Shown here: in pieces, positions 1-14,100 of the stretch
Layout: the number at the start of each line of letters is the position of its first letter
Numbering within the stretch: the first letter of the stretch is position 1
Assembly (NCBI RefSeq): GCF_032062135.1
Contig: NC_092862.1
Location: 95,129,248 to 95,193,247 of the forward strand
Reading direction: 5' to 3'
Length of the DNA: 64,000 nucleotides
Origin: Pyxicephalus adspersus
Lineage: Eukaryota > Chordata > Amphibia > Anura > Pyxicephalidae
Notes under the pieces: model-generated
Told to the model about the DNA's origin: nothing
Database searches by the model: none
The model's input: only the letters and a program-made list of their open reading frames with translations
Translations under genes and position numbers: made by a program

Positions 1-1683
1 TTTTGGGACCAGTACTTTAAACCCAGTGATAACCCAAATACAGCTTGCTATTCTGATCTGTGATCACATGCATAGGAAAGGCTTTGTTCAATAACTTTCT
101 TTGTGGCTCTGACAGGTCAAAGAACATGTCAATATTGCTTCCTTCACAATTTAATAATAATTTAATAATTTAAAAATGTAATAATCTTTAACCTAACTCT
201 TTCACAATCCTGTCTGCTCTTTGCCCATACAATTCTGTCTTACTGCCTTCTTTTTTTCCCTTCTTTACAATCCAATCTGCCTTAGCATTGCAACACAGTT
301 ATTCTCTTCTTTTTTTACAATAATGTGATCTACCCATCTTTCCTCACAAATATATGGCTGTGTGGAGGAAGGGATGGAGACACAACATCACAACTTGTGG
401 CTATCATAGACTCCCTTCCTAAGTGTGATTCCAGCTGTACATTCTGAAACCAGCTCATAGGGGCTTAGTAACTGATATGTAAGCAAAAATGAATTATGGA
501 TTTAATGAATCATAATATTTGAAATCAATATTTAGTTTTTTGTTTTTTTTTTGCAAACCCCTGTAGTTGAACTTTAACCAAGAATAATTTTTATAAAGCC
601 TAAAAGAAAAGAAGATAGGGATAATGAAGAAGTTGAGGTGGGAGTCATGGGAATTCTAACACATTGGAGTCCTATTAGGAAAGCAGTTTCAGAAAGTCTT
701 AAGTTGACAAACACCTTTCAAAAGATTACATTAAACTATCCTCTGGTGTCTGTCTGTAACTTTCCTATGTAATATTCTTAAACAATGTGTAATATTTTGG
801 CTTTAATCCAAAGCAACTCGATTAGCAAAACAAAAATTAAAAATAGACTTTTTCCCTGTTTTTTTTTTTTTTTTTTGTATTTGGTCTGGGGCTGGAACCT
901 AAAGTATTCAGGAAGTCATGCTTTACTTAACTCCACCAAGCTGACACATTTTACAGGCTTAGTGTATTGAATAGGATCCTAATGTATATATGTACTATAG
1001 TCTGTTGGTGCATGTGTGGAACAGCTGTGTGGAAGAGGGAAAAAAATAAAACAATTGTGTGTTGTTACGGAAAGCTAAATTTCCTGGCTTACCCTGAGAG
1101 ACATTAGCCAACAGTGACCTGAAGAGACAATTAAGTCATACAGAAGGATAAACATGTGTCAGGTTTACAATTGTTACACCTGTACAAATTTTATGTTTCA
1201 TTTGCTGTTTACAAGACTATGGCTAAGGGACATTTCCACTTGTTTTCTTAGTTTTCCATGGCAGCATGTAAGCCTTAGATATGTTGATATATAAAAGAAA
1301 CCTGTGTATATTAAAACAAACAAGGCAAAAATCTACTAAACAGTCAAGTGTGGGAAAAATGCATTTTTGTAAATGTAATTTAAAAATGAACTGTTTTAAA
1401 CTGTATTAAACAGTAATGATAATTTCTTCCAAACAATGTGCGTCTGTTCTAATTGGGACAACAACAATATTTGCTGACTTTTGTAAGTGAAAAAAAACAT
1501 TACTGGCATACACAGATAAATACAAAAAAATGAAACGAACGAATATACAATGATTTACCAACTAAACTAAAGGAATAGTGTGTCTGTATAAAAAACTGTG
1601 TGCAATTAAAATCCCTTCTCTGTCTCAAACTGCAGCTATCATTACTACTATTATAAGAAAAAAAATAGACTGCAGTTAGTTCT
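1..1683. other. SUGCT intron, no recognised feature
   Basis: This is AT-rich sequence with short homopolymers (T runs near 541-552 and 861-877). Open frames here are short, low in complexity and match nothing I recognise. Confidence 0.6.
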
Positions 1684-2202
1684 TTAACCTCCCCTAGCAG
1701 TTCATTTCTTTCCGGTTTTATATGTCTAAAAGCGGTGCATTGTTTTTCATAAAAATAATAGTAATTCATGAGTATAATAATGTTTGTAAAATAATACATT
1801 GAATAAATTAAAAAATCTATGTTTTAAAAAAAATGTTTTAAATTTTTTTAAATTTGTAAAATAAATGTTCTTGAAAACAATGTACTGCTTTTACACATAT
1901 AAATCCAATGTATTGCATTCAATACAGTTATTTTGTATTGAATGCAATACAAATGGATTTTGAATTTTCACGCCACGCCACGCCGGCGATGTACACATGC
2001 ACCGACGCCACGGGGAACTCCCCGGTGACTCATCTGGTGCGGAAGCCGGCCGGAGGAAGAGAGAAGAAGACGGAGATTGCGGCGATGGACGGTGCGGGAC
2101 CCCGGCGGATCAGGTAAGCCCTCGTGTGTGACTTGGGGTTACCGATTTTAGCAACTTTTTTCTACCCTGAGTCACACTTGGGTTTACCGGTAGGGAGGTT
2201 AA
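1684..2202. mobile_element. piggyBac-type MITE, copy 1
   Basis: It is bounded by TTAA on both sides (1684-1687 and 2199-2202). The left end reads CCTCCCCTAGCAGTTC and the right end is the complement of CCTCCCTACCGGTAAACCC, which are the same termini as the large piggyBac at 22788-26047. The centre (about 1902-1958) is a long near-perfect palindrome built on TGTATTGCATTCAATAC, followed by a GC-rich segment. There is no coding capacity. It is closely related to the copy at 56557-57179. Confidence 0.85.
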
Positions 2203-2280
2203 ATACATGAACCCAAAGCCACATTTTCCTGCAAGTGCCTGTCTCTCCCATTTAGGTCAGGCTGCCAAGTTCCACACACT

Positions 2281-2330
2281 GGGACCTGATTTATTAAAGC
2301 TCTCCAAGGCTGGAGAAGATCCCCTTTCAT
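2281..2330 (+). repeat. Fragment of the hairpin repeat family (left arm only)
   Basis: The text CCTGATTTATTAAAGCTCTCC followed by AGGCTGGAGAAGAT matches the outer arm of the hairpin repeat seen in full at 15604-15817 and 55284-55510. The rest of the unit is missing or diverged. Confidence 0.6.
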
Positions 2331-5300
2331 CATGCTAGGCTATGATAGGCTTTCATCAGCCTATGCTAACCACTAAACAGTGTTGGCAGAGGGATTTTGG
2401 ATATTTAGGATGAAGGAAACTGATTTAGAACTATCTTAAGGATTCAGGATTTGTCTTCTAAATGAAAGTATGCAGAAATTTGGCCATGATGCCCATGAAA
2501 AATAGTTTTGAATTTATTAGAGATGAGCCTGTAATTCTTGGACAGAGCAAATTTGGGGATAACAGTTTTAAAAGCTGAGAATTATTTTTAGGTTTGTATT
2601 TTCTGCCAAGATGTAGTTGCAGTAGGCTTTTATATTATTAGGATTTTAGGATTAGAAGACACATTTGTACTAAACAGCAGATTCCATTGGAGTTTTGGGG
2701 CCTTACCAAGTTTTAAACTGGGGCCTGAACAAAGTCTTGCAATTCAGTAAGAACAGAATAATATAACAAATCTTTTTATTTGTAATTGTTTCATAGGATT
2801 ACTATTAAATATTTTTTTATTGTTTGGAATTAGGAATTTTCACATTTTGTAGGTTTGCTGCAAGTGCTGGGCACCTTGGCGTTCTAAACATTGTAAAACA
2901 ATGAATTGAACTTAAAAGCATAATTAAGAAATTCTTTTTTACATTAGACTTTCTGAGCAGTTTAACCAGCTACAGCAGACAACTAACTTCTCAAAATAAA
3001 ATGGTCAGCTAAACTAGCAATTTCTTTTTTTTTCAGGTTGTTATTAAAGAAAATGTGACTTGCAACAAACACCTGTTTTTCATACAGTGAAATAGTTTTA
3101 AGTAAGGTCATATGAAACACTTGCTCAAAAAATGCAATTATTGCACTTTTTTTTACATATGGCAGTTTTTAAATGCTTGACCTTTTATATTAAATAATTT
3201 ACAAATAAAACATTACCTTCCTTTCTTATGAACAGATGTCATGCTTTACAGCATGAAATGTTATAAAACAGCTCACTGCAAATATCAGGTGTGTCTTTTA
3301 TCCCCATTTAACTAGAAACTGGAAACTATGGACTTGCTATAAATATCCATTTATGCAGCTATTTATAGAAAACTGGGATTGTTGTGTACATAAAAAATGC
3401 AGACAATGTTAAAACAAACACATCAGCTGTCCATAGTAATCAGTTTATTGTATTATTAATATGTAGCAGAATCTACTCATTGCACACTTTCCCTTGTGAC
3501 ATCATGTGAAAGCTTTTGCACCTGTTATACCTTATATTATGTTAGTGGACAAGGATCTGTGTGGAATGGCTAATATTTTAGCTAATAATTTTTTGTCTGG
3601 ATGAAACACTAGAATTATTGACAATGATGTTAATGTGTAAAGTCTTGTAAAATAAAATGGAAAAATGTAAATTTACAGCATTTTGCATTTTATTTATAAA
3701 GATTTATTAGTGAATATGGTTATCCTAATGTATTCTACTGCAAAAAAAAAAAAAAATAAATAACAGTAAAAGCCATGTTACCTTTAAAATAGTATGGTAA
3801 ATACCTTTCCAACTGCCTTGCCAAGGAACATGAATCTAATACCAAAACGACTATCACCAAAAGTCTACTGGGAACACTTTCAGGACTATTTCCTGGGTCC
3901 CCCCACAAGCTCTTTTTCTTCCTGCTTTATCATTGTTAGTCTATATCAGTGGTCCCCAACCTTTTGTACCAAACTGTACATTACACCGCATGTTTTACCA
4001 ACAGCTATATAAAGCCTCATGACAAATTTAGGGAAGGGCAAAAAGTTGGAAACAAAAAACATATCACAATTTGTAGTTATGATAGTTTCGTGCCCACAAC
4101 CCAAGTTTTTTTTTTTTATGGGGAAAAGTTTTCTTTGGAAGTCAGGCAAAACAAGTATTGGGGTAATCATCACCAGAGTAAAAATGTCCATAGAGAGTAT
4201 AGTTTGTATTGGCTTCCTATAAGCAAATGACAAAATACTAGAGGTAGAGCTGTAACTGTACTTACAATTCTGAATGCTAATTATCATTAAGTACAGATCC
4301 TTTTTTACCCTCTACAGATATGTACATGCAGTTTTTGATTTTTTGTTTTTGCATGTTTGAACTATGAAGATAGACATGATATTTACTAGGTTTTGGGCTT
4401 GTTTATGTCAACAAATGTAATTTTATATATAAGGCTGGTGTAACATTTTACCTACAAGGAGCCCATTAAGGTGTTTGTTATGCTTATCAGGACAATTTAG
4501 TTAAAGGATAAGATCAGACCTGACATCTGTACAGCCGACATACCCAACAACAACTTAAATATGGTGAACTCAATACACCTATCTTTAGAACTAAATTTTA
4601 AAGATTGAAAGCATAAATATGTACCTTCAGGCAACAAAGATTCTGAGAAGATTAACAGCTTAATTGTTCAACGAGCTATGAGCAATGCTTCTTTTATTCA
4701 CTATTTCCCACAGACCTTACATTTTATACTGATGACTTCATTCAAAAGTTCTCTTCATTCAAAAGCTCTCCTCAAAGGGTGCCATCTTAAGCCAAGTTGA
4801 CTTGTAGATATGATAAATGAATAAAGAAGTGAAACAGTATAGGAATCACCCTGCTTACCACTCTGTGGCACTATGAAATCCAAAACATCTAGCATTACCC
4901 CAAAACAATAGAACTTATTTTGCCAATGATTGCTCCTTTTATTTAAACATCTAACAATCTGCACCTACTATCATCCTATTTGTTCTTATCAGCCCTGCAT
5001 GCTTTGTGTTACAGTATACTATATACCATAGATTTAATCCCAACCTTTTCTGAAGCTTTTATATTGTTCTAATCCCAGGCCCAAGCAGGTGTATTATATG
5101 ACATCTGTACTTTGTGAACAAACCAACCAAGTCATTGAACATTTCTGTTTTAGGTGGCGGTGCTTTGTTACAGAGATTAGACCTTCCATTTGTCTGCAGT
5201 AAGGATAAAATCTACAGTTACAGGGAACTGATACTCCTCTTAGTTAACACTTTGGACAGGAATTATTATGCTGAACCTAGAAAAACGTAATAAACTATTC

Positions 5301-6870
5301 TAAGTTCAGATACCGATAATATTAATGTAAAATTAAAATTTAAAGAAAACCACCCATTAGATAACCCTATGCACACAACAGCAGTAAACTGTAGTTTCTG
5401 CTGTATCTAACATTGATTGAGCTGCCACTTTTTAAAGAATCTTCAGCAATATTAGAAGCCTAACCAAGCACAACCTTATGTGCAAAAGTAGGTTCAAAAT
5501 TGAACATGTCCATGCAGATGTGAAGAGTAAGGTTAATCTGGGTAAATCCTTTGGAACGCAGTGCAGGCAGAATCTTGTGTCTATGTTCATTGCAAGAGAG
5601 ATTTCACCTGCTTTGCGTTCCAAGGGACTCTACCCAGAAAGGCGGTGATGTAATTTTGTCCTGTAGGCGAAGGGGAGGGTAAGATAAGTACAACAAAGTT
5701 AGAATAAAGAGTACAGCCAACGAAGGTTGACTTTAAAAGGAACGTTTACATTTACACATACACAGCAGAGATGATATTCCTGAAATATCAGTTTTGATTG
5801 ACAGGAGGAATAGGAGTTGTCTCTCAAAGCACAGTGATAAGGCAACAACAATTCTTACTCACAGTTACCACTGTCCTACTTATCAGGTCTCTAAACTCCT
5901 TATGGCAGAAGGCAATTTTTTTATTTACAAACCTGTTTATTTGCCGATATCTTTCCTAATACATAAAAAAATAAAATAAGTAACTTTTTCAAATTTCTGC
6001 CACAAACTATAGACAGAACATTAAAAAAAATCAATTTAATTTATTCTATATATAATAACACTAAAATTCTAATACAAAGCTATTTGCAAAATGTTTTTTT
6101 TTTAATTTTTCATTTTCTTTGAACAAAATGAATATTTAAAAAAATGTCAATGAAGAAAAGTGCTGCCAAGTTCAGAAGGGGGAGAAGGAAATAATTATGG
6201 ATGATTTGTGTTTACTAAAGGTTAACAACGGGTTAAATATAAATATGTACATATATTTTTAAAATTAAATGTCTCTGCAGAAGCTGTTAAAAGTGACATT
6301 TTACAGCAACGGCCATATACAGTTTAAAGTTTTACTTAAACTGCAGTTAGATTAGCAGTAGCAGTGATCATTCACAAAAGAGTCACTTGCTTTAATGCAG
6401 ACACATACATTTTTTTGGGCACTGTGTCTTTCTTCAAATTCACAGTCTCATATCAACATCTGTGCTTTGGCCTAAATGAAGTAATTGGTGGCAAAATATA
6501 CAATATTGAAAACATCAAGTGGTTAAATGATTTTGAAATGAGACATGTATTGTGCTGTCCATAGTGCTGAAGGCACTATTTACTTACTTTACCCACTAGT
6601 AATGGGTAATATCTTATATCTGCATTTTTTTTCTAACTGGGCAATTGATCCTGGCTGGTGTACATGTGCAATCCTTTCTTCCCCCATAAAAAATAAAACT
6701 TTTATAACAATATGTATCCCAGCCAGGCACTTGATCCCAGCTGGGTTATTCAATAAGGCATTCCACCCTCATTTCCCACCCCTCCTTTAAAAAAATAATA
6801 GCTAAATTTTACCATCAAACCTATCTCACAAATTAGGCATTAGAACATATAGGAAAAACACATTGGACTA
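2331..6870. other. SUGCT intron, mostly unassigned
   Basis: No coding signal is supported. At about 3952 a CAGTGGTCCCCAACC string resembles a hAT terminus, but no matching right end was found. Overlapping open frames on both strands at 3946-4290 look accidental. The remainder is AT-rich unique-looking sequence. Confidence 0.5.
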
Positions 6871-7184
6871 TTAAAGTGGAACTAAACATGCCAATACTTG
6901 CCTATCCCCGTTCCATTGCAGGGTACCACCATCTTCCTCCTGAAGATGATTTTTGGTCTTTTTGATTGGCCTACCCGGCATGATATAGCTCCCACACAGG
7001 TGGGTGGAATTTCATACATTACTGGCATGCACAAGGGAAGGCAGAATTGCTGAGTTTCCCAGGCAACCAACACTGGACAGCTCAGCAAAATTTGACAGCT
7101 GGGCGGCAATCAGGCAGGGACATCGCCTGCCATACTCACCTAATTTGCGAACATGCAGATTGGGCTTTTAGAGCCACTTTAAAC
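6871..7184. mobile_element. MITE-like repeat with TTAAAGTGG ends (R1)
   Basis: It begins TTAAAGTGGAACTAAAC and ends GAGCCACTTTAA, so both ends carry TTAA and a short inverted repeat. Internal landmarks are GGCAATCAGGCAGG near the right end and a GAAGATG-type GC-richer middle. It shares the CAATCAGGCAGG block with R2 (7500-7884) and R4 (16921-17245). The TTAA could be a target duplication or part of the inverted repeat. Confidence 0.65.
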
Positions 7185-7499
7185 ATAAAATAATAAAAGT
7201 ATCTTTTCATGCAATATTCACCATCAGTCTAAAGATCCTCCAGTACTTTTTTGGACACAGGAGCCCAGGTAGTCGTTAACTGGCCCTAGCCTATATATGA
7301 AAAGTAAAAAGAGAGGCAGAACAGTGATGAGCTTATCCCTCTGTTACTTCAATTCTCCTCCTGTGCTGCTGGGACTGAAAGAGACTGATACTAGGTCAAA
7401 TTCAGGTGTTCTAGACTTTTTGCATTTAAAAAAATGCACAATGTATGATTACATAGCTTGTTTTCTTTATATTGGCTCGGAGTTCAATAAATAAAATAA

Positions 7500-7884
7500 T
7501 AGCTAAAAGGAGAATATTTTCAAAACTGGATAGTGATATCTGAGGTTGGGCCTTTTCGTAAAGCAGGAATTAAGCCCAGGCGACTCAAATGACGGCGTTC
7601 CAGTGCCAGGCGGCTCCATCTTCCTTCTCTTCTTCCTTTTCCAGGCAATCTTTGACCATCTCGATAGGTCCTGCCAGGAAAATGTAACTCCCGAGTTCAT
7701 TCATCCCAGCACACACAAGGGAAGCTGGGAAAACCATGCACAATGCATGTGCAGCTCAGCTTTTTGTCAGAGTGATCAGGCAGGCCAGACACATTATTGC
7801 AGAAAGATCATCACCTGCCTCTTTCTGCAATACCAACCTGCCTGATTGTGCAAACTTAAAAGTGAAATTTTAGTTCCACTTTAA
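7500..7884. mobile_element. MITE-like repeat (R2), opposite orientation to R1
   Basis: The right end TAGTTCCACTTTAA is the complement of the R1 left end. Internally it carries CAGGCAGG and ATTGCAGAAAG blocks shared with R3 and R4. The left boundary is diverged and approximate. Only about 320 bp separates it from R1, so the two form an inverted pair. Confidence 0.6.
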
Positions 7885-10857
7885 ACAAAGAGCCCAATTT
7901 GACCTTCTAAACTGCCTTACCCTTTAGCCAGACTGTCACTTGGTGTTCTGTTACTTAGAATTGAGGACACTTTTAATAACCCCTGTCAGTGCTTTAGGCT
8001 AAAGCCATATATGCAAGTTCACTAACAGAATCTTTACATAATTAGAGCAAGAAATGTAAAACCTTCACATTGCATTGGTTTCCTTGTTTAAAGCGAAAAC
8101 TATCAACAAATCACTATGCATAGCAAATAAATCTCCAAATGAATAAATAAAGCATCACTTACACAGACATATTCACTTACACATTGTTATGTTAGTATTT
8201 GTATTAACCTATTCTAATGTTTTCTAACAAAAAAGAACTTAATTTACACAACAATTAAGCTTCATTAAACCCAAGTGGCATAAAACAGAAAAAGTGACTT
8301 GCAATATCCTGTTTGAAACTTTGTTTCAAGTGTGATGAAGTATTTCCTCTCTTTTTATCTAATCAGCTAAACACACATTCAATAACAAACGGAGTTAAAA
8401 CCCAACTCTACCATCTTGATAAAAGGAAAAAAAGAACAGTGCAGGTTTTACTTTAACATTAATATGCTTTTCATTTCTGTCCCCTGCAAATTACCCGCTC
8501 TGTGCTCCTTATCTGCTCTGTGCTCCACTGTCCCTCAACCCACCTACTATGAGCTCAGGATACAATAAACATTTTCCCAGGGGGAGCATCTTTTTACTGG
8601 GCTTACCATTCTGCTACACATAACGGTCATCACATATCAACATTACTGCCTGCTGCGGATATTGGACAAGAAGGCTAAGGAAATACAGCGTCCCATGACT
8701 CTCTAAAAGACTTGATATGCTACATTTTATGCTACAGTAATTTTTCTGTGAGTTTTAACCTTGTGGAAGGACTATCCCTCCCCAGTGCCTACATGCATCA
8801 GTAAGCCTGAATGACCAAAACCCTGACTGACTCACTTGTTGTTCTTCTTTGCATCACTTTTGGTAGGTATTAGCCACTGCTTACTAGGACATGCACAAAA
8901 CATGCCATTTTAAAATTGCTTTGAACAAGCCTTTTAGCCATCACAATTTGGTCCTTATCAAAGTTGCTCTAGCCCATTTTTCACGTTAATGTGAAAACGC
9001 AACTTTCAGTTTAAACTGTTTTGCCATCAGTCATAAATTTAGCTAAACAAAGCATGCTCTGGCAGTAAGAATATACCCACCAGTTTTTCACCAGTAATAT
9101 CCCAGATCCAGAATTCATTAATCATTCACCTGTATCCCAATTTTTTGCATGTACACTCTCCAGTCCTCATTGTGACCAAGTGCAGGCTTCCTGGGTCTGT
9201 CCATTCAGTATGACACTCCATTAAAAAAACAATCTTCTCCCGGGATTTTGTTTTGCTTTTTAAACAAATTTAACTGAGATTTAAGATACATACAGGTAGT
9301 GTATCATGAGGCCTAATTATAGAGGTGTTTTCACAGAATTTGCTTACTAAACCTAACTGAAAAGACTGGTGTTTTGAAACTGAAGCTCATTTAACCTGCA
9401 TCCTCTGCCCCCATAATGTGTTTGTGTGTTGTAGGAGACACATTGGTTTAATTTCTGTATCCTTTGCCCAGGAAACACACCTTTTTTACTAGTATCCATA
9501 CCAGCAGGAACATTGCCCTCACACACAGCTAACTCTCCAGTGTAAAAGCATTAACTAGAGATCAGCTTCCAAAGAATGTTAACCCTCCAGATATCTATCC
9601 CCGATTTAGGCCACTTTCATTCCCCAGAACATTCTCTTATTCTTGTGTGCTAGCCCTTAAACCTCAAGCCCATGCCAGTTATCTTTTAGGCACCTTTTTT
9701 TAGCAAATGTGTTTTAACCGAAGAGCACCAAGTACCAAGGTCATACAATTTAACCCCTTATATCTAGTACCCAACACATGTTTTAAACAATCAGCACTAG
9801 ATGTGTTAAATGCTCAGTTATCAGTACCCAATGTGTGTTTTTTACCTTCTGCAGCCAGCCCTCAGCACTTGTACTCGCCACTCAGCACCCTATGTGTTAA
9901 CTCCATAGGCCATTCCCTAGTGTTTAATTCCCATGTTCATTAACGTATCAATGATCGGTCTCCAGCACATTTGTAATAACTCTTCACATTCAATTTTCCA
10001 AGCCAAATATTGATCTTATTTTCATTGCCCCTGGTATACAGTGAGTAATTTTGATGATACATCACCTGCTAATAACCTGTTCACTTTATAATATTGTCCC
10101 CAATTCCACTGACAAACGTTTATTCTTTCAGCTTCTTACCACCACCTTTAAAGTCCGCAGACACTCTACTCCACCTCTGTAAAAGGATCTGTGGGAAGAG
10201 TATAGCTGCTGCTTTACATATAGTCATATTGTGAATGGATTAAAAATTTAATTACATGGGTTATATGGGAATTTCATAATTCCCCCCTATGGTATGTACA
10301 CATTTTATAGTGGTTTTATTGCAAATTTTGTATAGATTCGTAACCACTGCTATGTCTTTTACCACAGTTTTCCGGCACACGCTGTAGGAAACATAAAATC
10401 ATTAATACATACTGCTCATTGATACACTTTTTTAACCCTCATGCTTGTCTCATTCACATACTGCCTGTCATACTCTGAACACTCCTCTTCTATATATACT
10501 GCCTACCATAATACCCATTGCTCTTCTTTTCTAGGCATATTGTCTGACATCTTTTACTTCCCACAGACATATCTGTTTTACATTTTTTTAAAGGATAGCA
10601 ATATTTTTCTGCAAACTAAGTACTAACCTTCCTAACAAAACTGATGTCAGATCAGACAACAGTGCTATTCCAGGTGCCACAGTCTAAAAAAAAAATACAT
10701 CAGCATTTTACTTTTCCTTGATGAATCATCTATAAGGTCTAAGCACGATGCAAATGCAGGCCGTTGATATTTTTTTCTTTTTTTTTTTTCTTTGTAACAT
10801 CACACCAAAGACTCAAGCTATTTAAAAAAAATTCTATGAAATGTATCAATTGTAGCC
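7885..10857. other. SUGCT intron, unassigned
   Basis: I see no exon, RNA gene or complete repeat. Around 8490-8530 a short CTCTGTGCTCC string occurs twice. Open frames are short and unremarkable. Confidence 0.5.
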
Positions 10858-11199
10858 TTAAAGTGGAATTAAACCCAAAAATTAAAAAACTGCAACCAGA
10901 CAGGTCCTTTATTGCAGAAGGCCATCTTTTTTCTTTCTTCTCTTCACTGTTTTAATCTTCAGCCATCTTTATTGCCCATCGCTGGGTGGCATAGTTTATT
11001 CAGTCTGCAGGGGAAGCTGGAATGCACTGGGTACCCTGGCTTCCTACACTAAGCTGCACAGCTCAGGGAATTTTGACAGAAGAGGACGGTGATTAGGCAG
11101 GTAAAAATACTTATTGCTGGAGGGATATTGCCTTTCCCCTTCTACAAAAAGGCTGTCCTGATCCCAAATATTAAAAATGGAACATACGTTCAGCTTTAA
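10858..11199. mobile_element. MITE-like repeat (R3)
   Basis: It starts TTAAAGTGGAATTAAACCC and ends near CAGCTTTAAAG, with internal TTATTGCAGAAGGCCATC and a GGTGATTAGGCAGG block that matches the CAATCAGGCAGG of R1, R2 and R4. The right inverted repeat is degraded. Confidence 0.6.
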
Positions 11200-14100
11200 A
11201 GTCATTTTACAGTAGAGTATGTCAAGGCTGCAAAATATCACTTTTTGTTAAATTCATTTTTCCAAAGAATTTGGGGGAATATGCAACTATCCAAAAGTGT
11301 TGAGCATGTTTATTGTTCATGTTACCCCTGTATTACTGTCCTTAAAATGTGCCTAGCAAATAGTATCAACTGAACAGATATAGAACATATGGGTTTTGTG
11401 CAGTAATTATGTAACACTGCATAATTTTGATGCAATAAAACTAAATCTTATCTATCCCCTAGAATTAGCATTTAACCAATCAGTCAAAAATCTGCCTACT
11501 TTTCCATTTCTTTATCAAGCTAATAATTTTCTAACATTTATTCCTAATAAAAAAAAGGACAACTTTTTGTGTAAATACGTGGTATAGCTGAATGTTTTTT
11601 GAGCATGCTTTTACTTTCAGCTATGTACAGTAACTATACCGGCAAACTTTTTCATATACAGTATAAAACAAATTCTAAAGCCTACAGTGCCATCTAGTGG
11701 TATTGATTTTAAACTATTTCAATTGTTCAACTTAAAAAAGCTATTTCCAAACAAACAATCCAACAGTTTTTGGTGATAATGATGATATGCACACTACCAT
11801 TATTTTACTAACTTCAGATACATTGCAGTGTGCCAGTCCATGGATGTGGTGTTAGCATTTTTTTTCGGGTTTTTTTTTTTTTTACATAATTCTTGCCAGC
11901 AACATAATTTCCATTTTCCGTGGCAATGCTCATTTACTGTACTACGTCTTAGAAGGATAAGATACATCTCCTCTAATCCCCATAGAATATAGGCAGGTGT
12001 TCCCCAAAACAATATATTTTAACGATATGTACTTGACTAAAGGAAAACATTTAGTTTGGGTTTACATTCACTGGGAATTTGTGGTGTATTTATGTTAATA
12101 TTATGTAGTATTAAGAAACCCTCTTCTGACTGTGGGTTTCACAGTGCAGATTGAAGCCCCTCAGTGGGGTGTCTACATGCTGTTCTGCGCCTGCAACCAC
12201 CATGGGCCATTGTATGATACCCATAGTTAGGATCATATGAGGAAACTTTTCCTTCCAAGTTTTTAGGTAGGTTGCAGGGTCAATAATGAAAGAATTTATG
12301 CTAAAAACAAAACTAATCATTTAATAACATTTGGACAATGTATGCATTACACTATAATACCGGTAATAATGGTAAACTTTATGGTAATTTATTTGATAAA
12401 TCTTCTAAATAAAACTGTTGGAATTAACCAAAAGATAAAACAACTTTACCTAATAGCATTGTATCATTTTTATGATTTATGAACTGGAGTCTTTATTCTT
12501 GCTGTAATACAGAAAGTTTGGTTTAACCGACTCTTTAGTAGTAAAGCTTCAACAATCATCATTTCTATTTGCTTTACCGTTTTAGTTCTTTTTCCGTTTC
12601 CTTCCTAATACAAGTGGCACAATACCCTCATCAGAAAATAAAATCAAAATGTATTGTTTATATTAAGAATAAAAGAAAGTGGTTGCGCCGGAACAAGTGA
12701 ATGAATTGCTCACATTCCAAAGGGAATGACAATGGCTTTCTGGAGAAGGAAACACTTTCATGATGAGAAAAACAAAAGTGAGACTTGTTCACAGCTGCAC
12801 AAGAAACCTGCCAAGGGTTTCAGCTTTTTAACTTTTTACTGTACACAAATTACATTGTGCATTTTTTAACATAAATTTTAAAACTATAGGTAAGGTATAA
12901 ACATCCGGAATACATGTACTGCTTCTGCCCATATATCAAATAAAAATAAAAGGCTATATTCAAAACGATTGTCCATACATAGAAAATAGGGGGTAGGTTA
13001 CCAAGACTTAATGGCCTAAGTACCATCTTTATACACAGAGGAAAGATTTCACTCCCATCAGACTGTTCCCAAAAAGAGTTTACAGTTTGATATTTCTATC
13101 ATGCCCATACTGTCCAAATTTACCACGACGGGAAAAAGAGACAACTTACAGCACTAAATTTACAGTAAAATTATACATCCTGCTTGTAAGCAACAAAGCT
13201 GCAGCTGTGCTGGCAGACTTTAAGTACCAAGCTACACAAAACCTTGCAGAACTCTACATGTCTGTCATTAGCAAAAAAAAAAAAAAAAACAATACTTTGA
13301 CTAACAGGTGTATTCTTGCCATGGTTTAGATACTTCTTAACATATGTGAAAGAAACTTGGGCAAAGTGTAAACCTCAGGAAGGACATTTCCAGGCTGATG
13401 TAAGAATGTACCCAGGACAGATCATCTACATTCCCCAACCCTTGAATTTGGTCAATGTTTTACCAAAAAACTAAGGTCTAATAAGGTATGAAACTAACAG
13501 TTCACCCATCTGTTTTATATGGGACATTCATTTGTGATAAACATCACATCAATGATACCAGCATTCATCTTTCATTTGTGATGACAACGGTTGGTCACCA
13601 GGACAAAGTGGCCCAGGTGATTACATAGACCTAACAAATAGAGGGTCCTAATTTATAGCTTAGCCCACCTCCCTAATTACTGCATATATCTTTTGGTGTT
13701 CTTTCAGTTTTCTGCTAAGGTCATTTGAAGGACCCAGAAAAATTCTGCTTCTGTAGACCACAGACTATTGAGACCAACATTTGTAAAGTCAGTCACTAAT
13801 GCTGCAGATGTTACATAATTTGAGATGAACTACCTAGTCCAGGTTAGCTAAAGCATACTGTTAGGATACTGTGCATGAACCTCTGGAATGGGGCAGTGTG
13901 TTATCTGGTAGCACAATGTACATAAATGGGCTTTTAAATTGAAACAGTCTTAAAGTAGCCTTGAAATACCTATTAATCTTGTACAAATGCTTCCGTTTTG
14001 TAAACTCTAGTTCTAGTTCCTTCAAACATATCTTACACATCCTGCAGCGAAAGTTTGCTTGTGAATGGGAAGCTTTAATCACACAGTTTTGCTTTTTCAT

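Noticed and set aside
3946..4290. CAGTGGTCCCCAACC string and overlapping open frames
   Set aside because: The string resembles a hAT end, but no matching right end or duplication was found; the frames are AT-rich artefacts.
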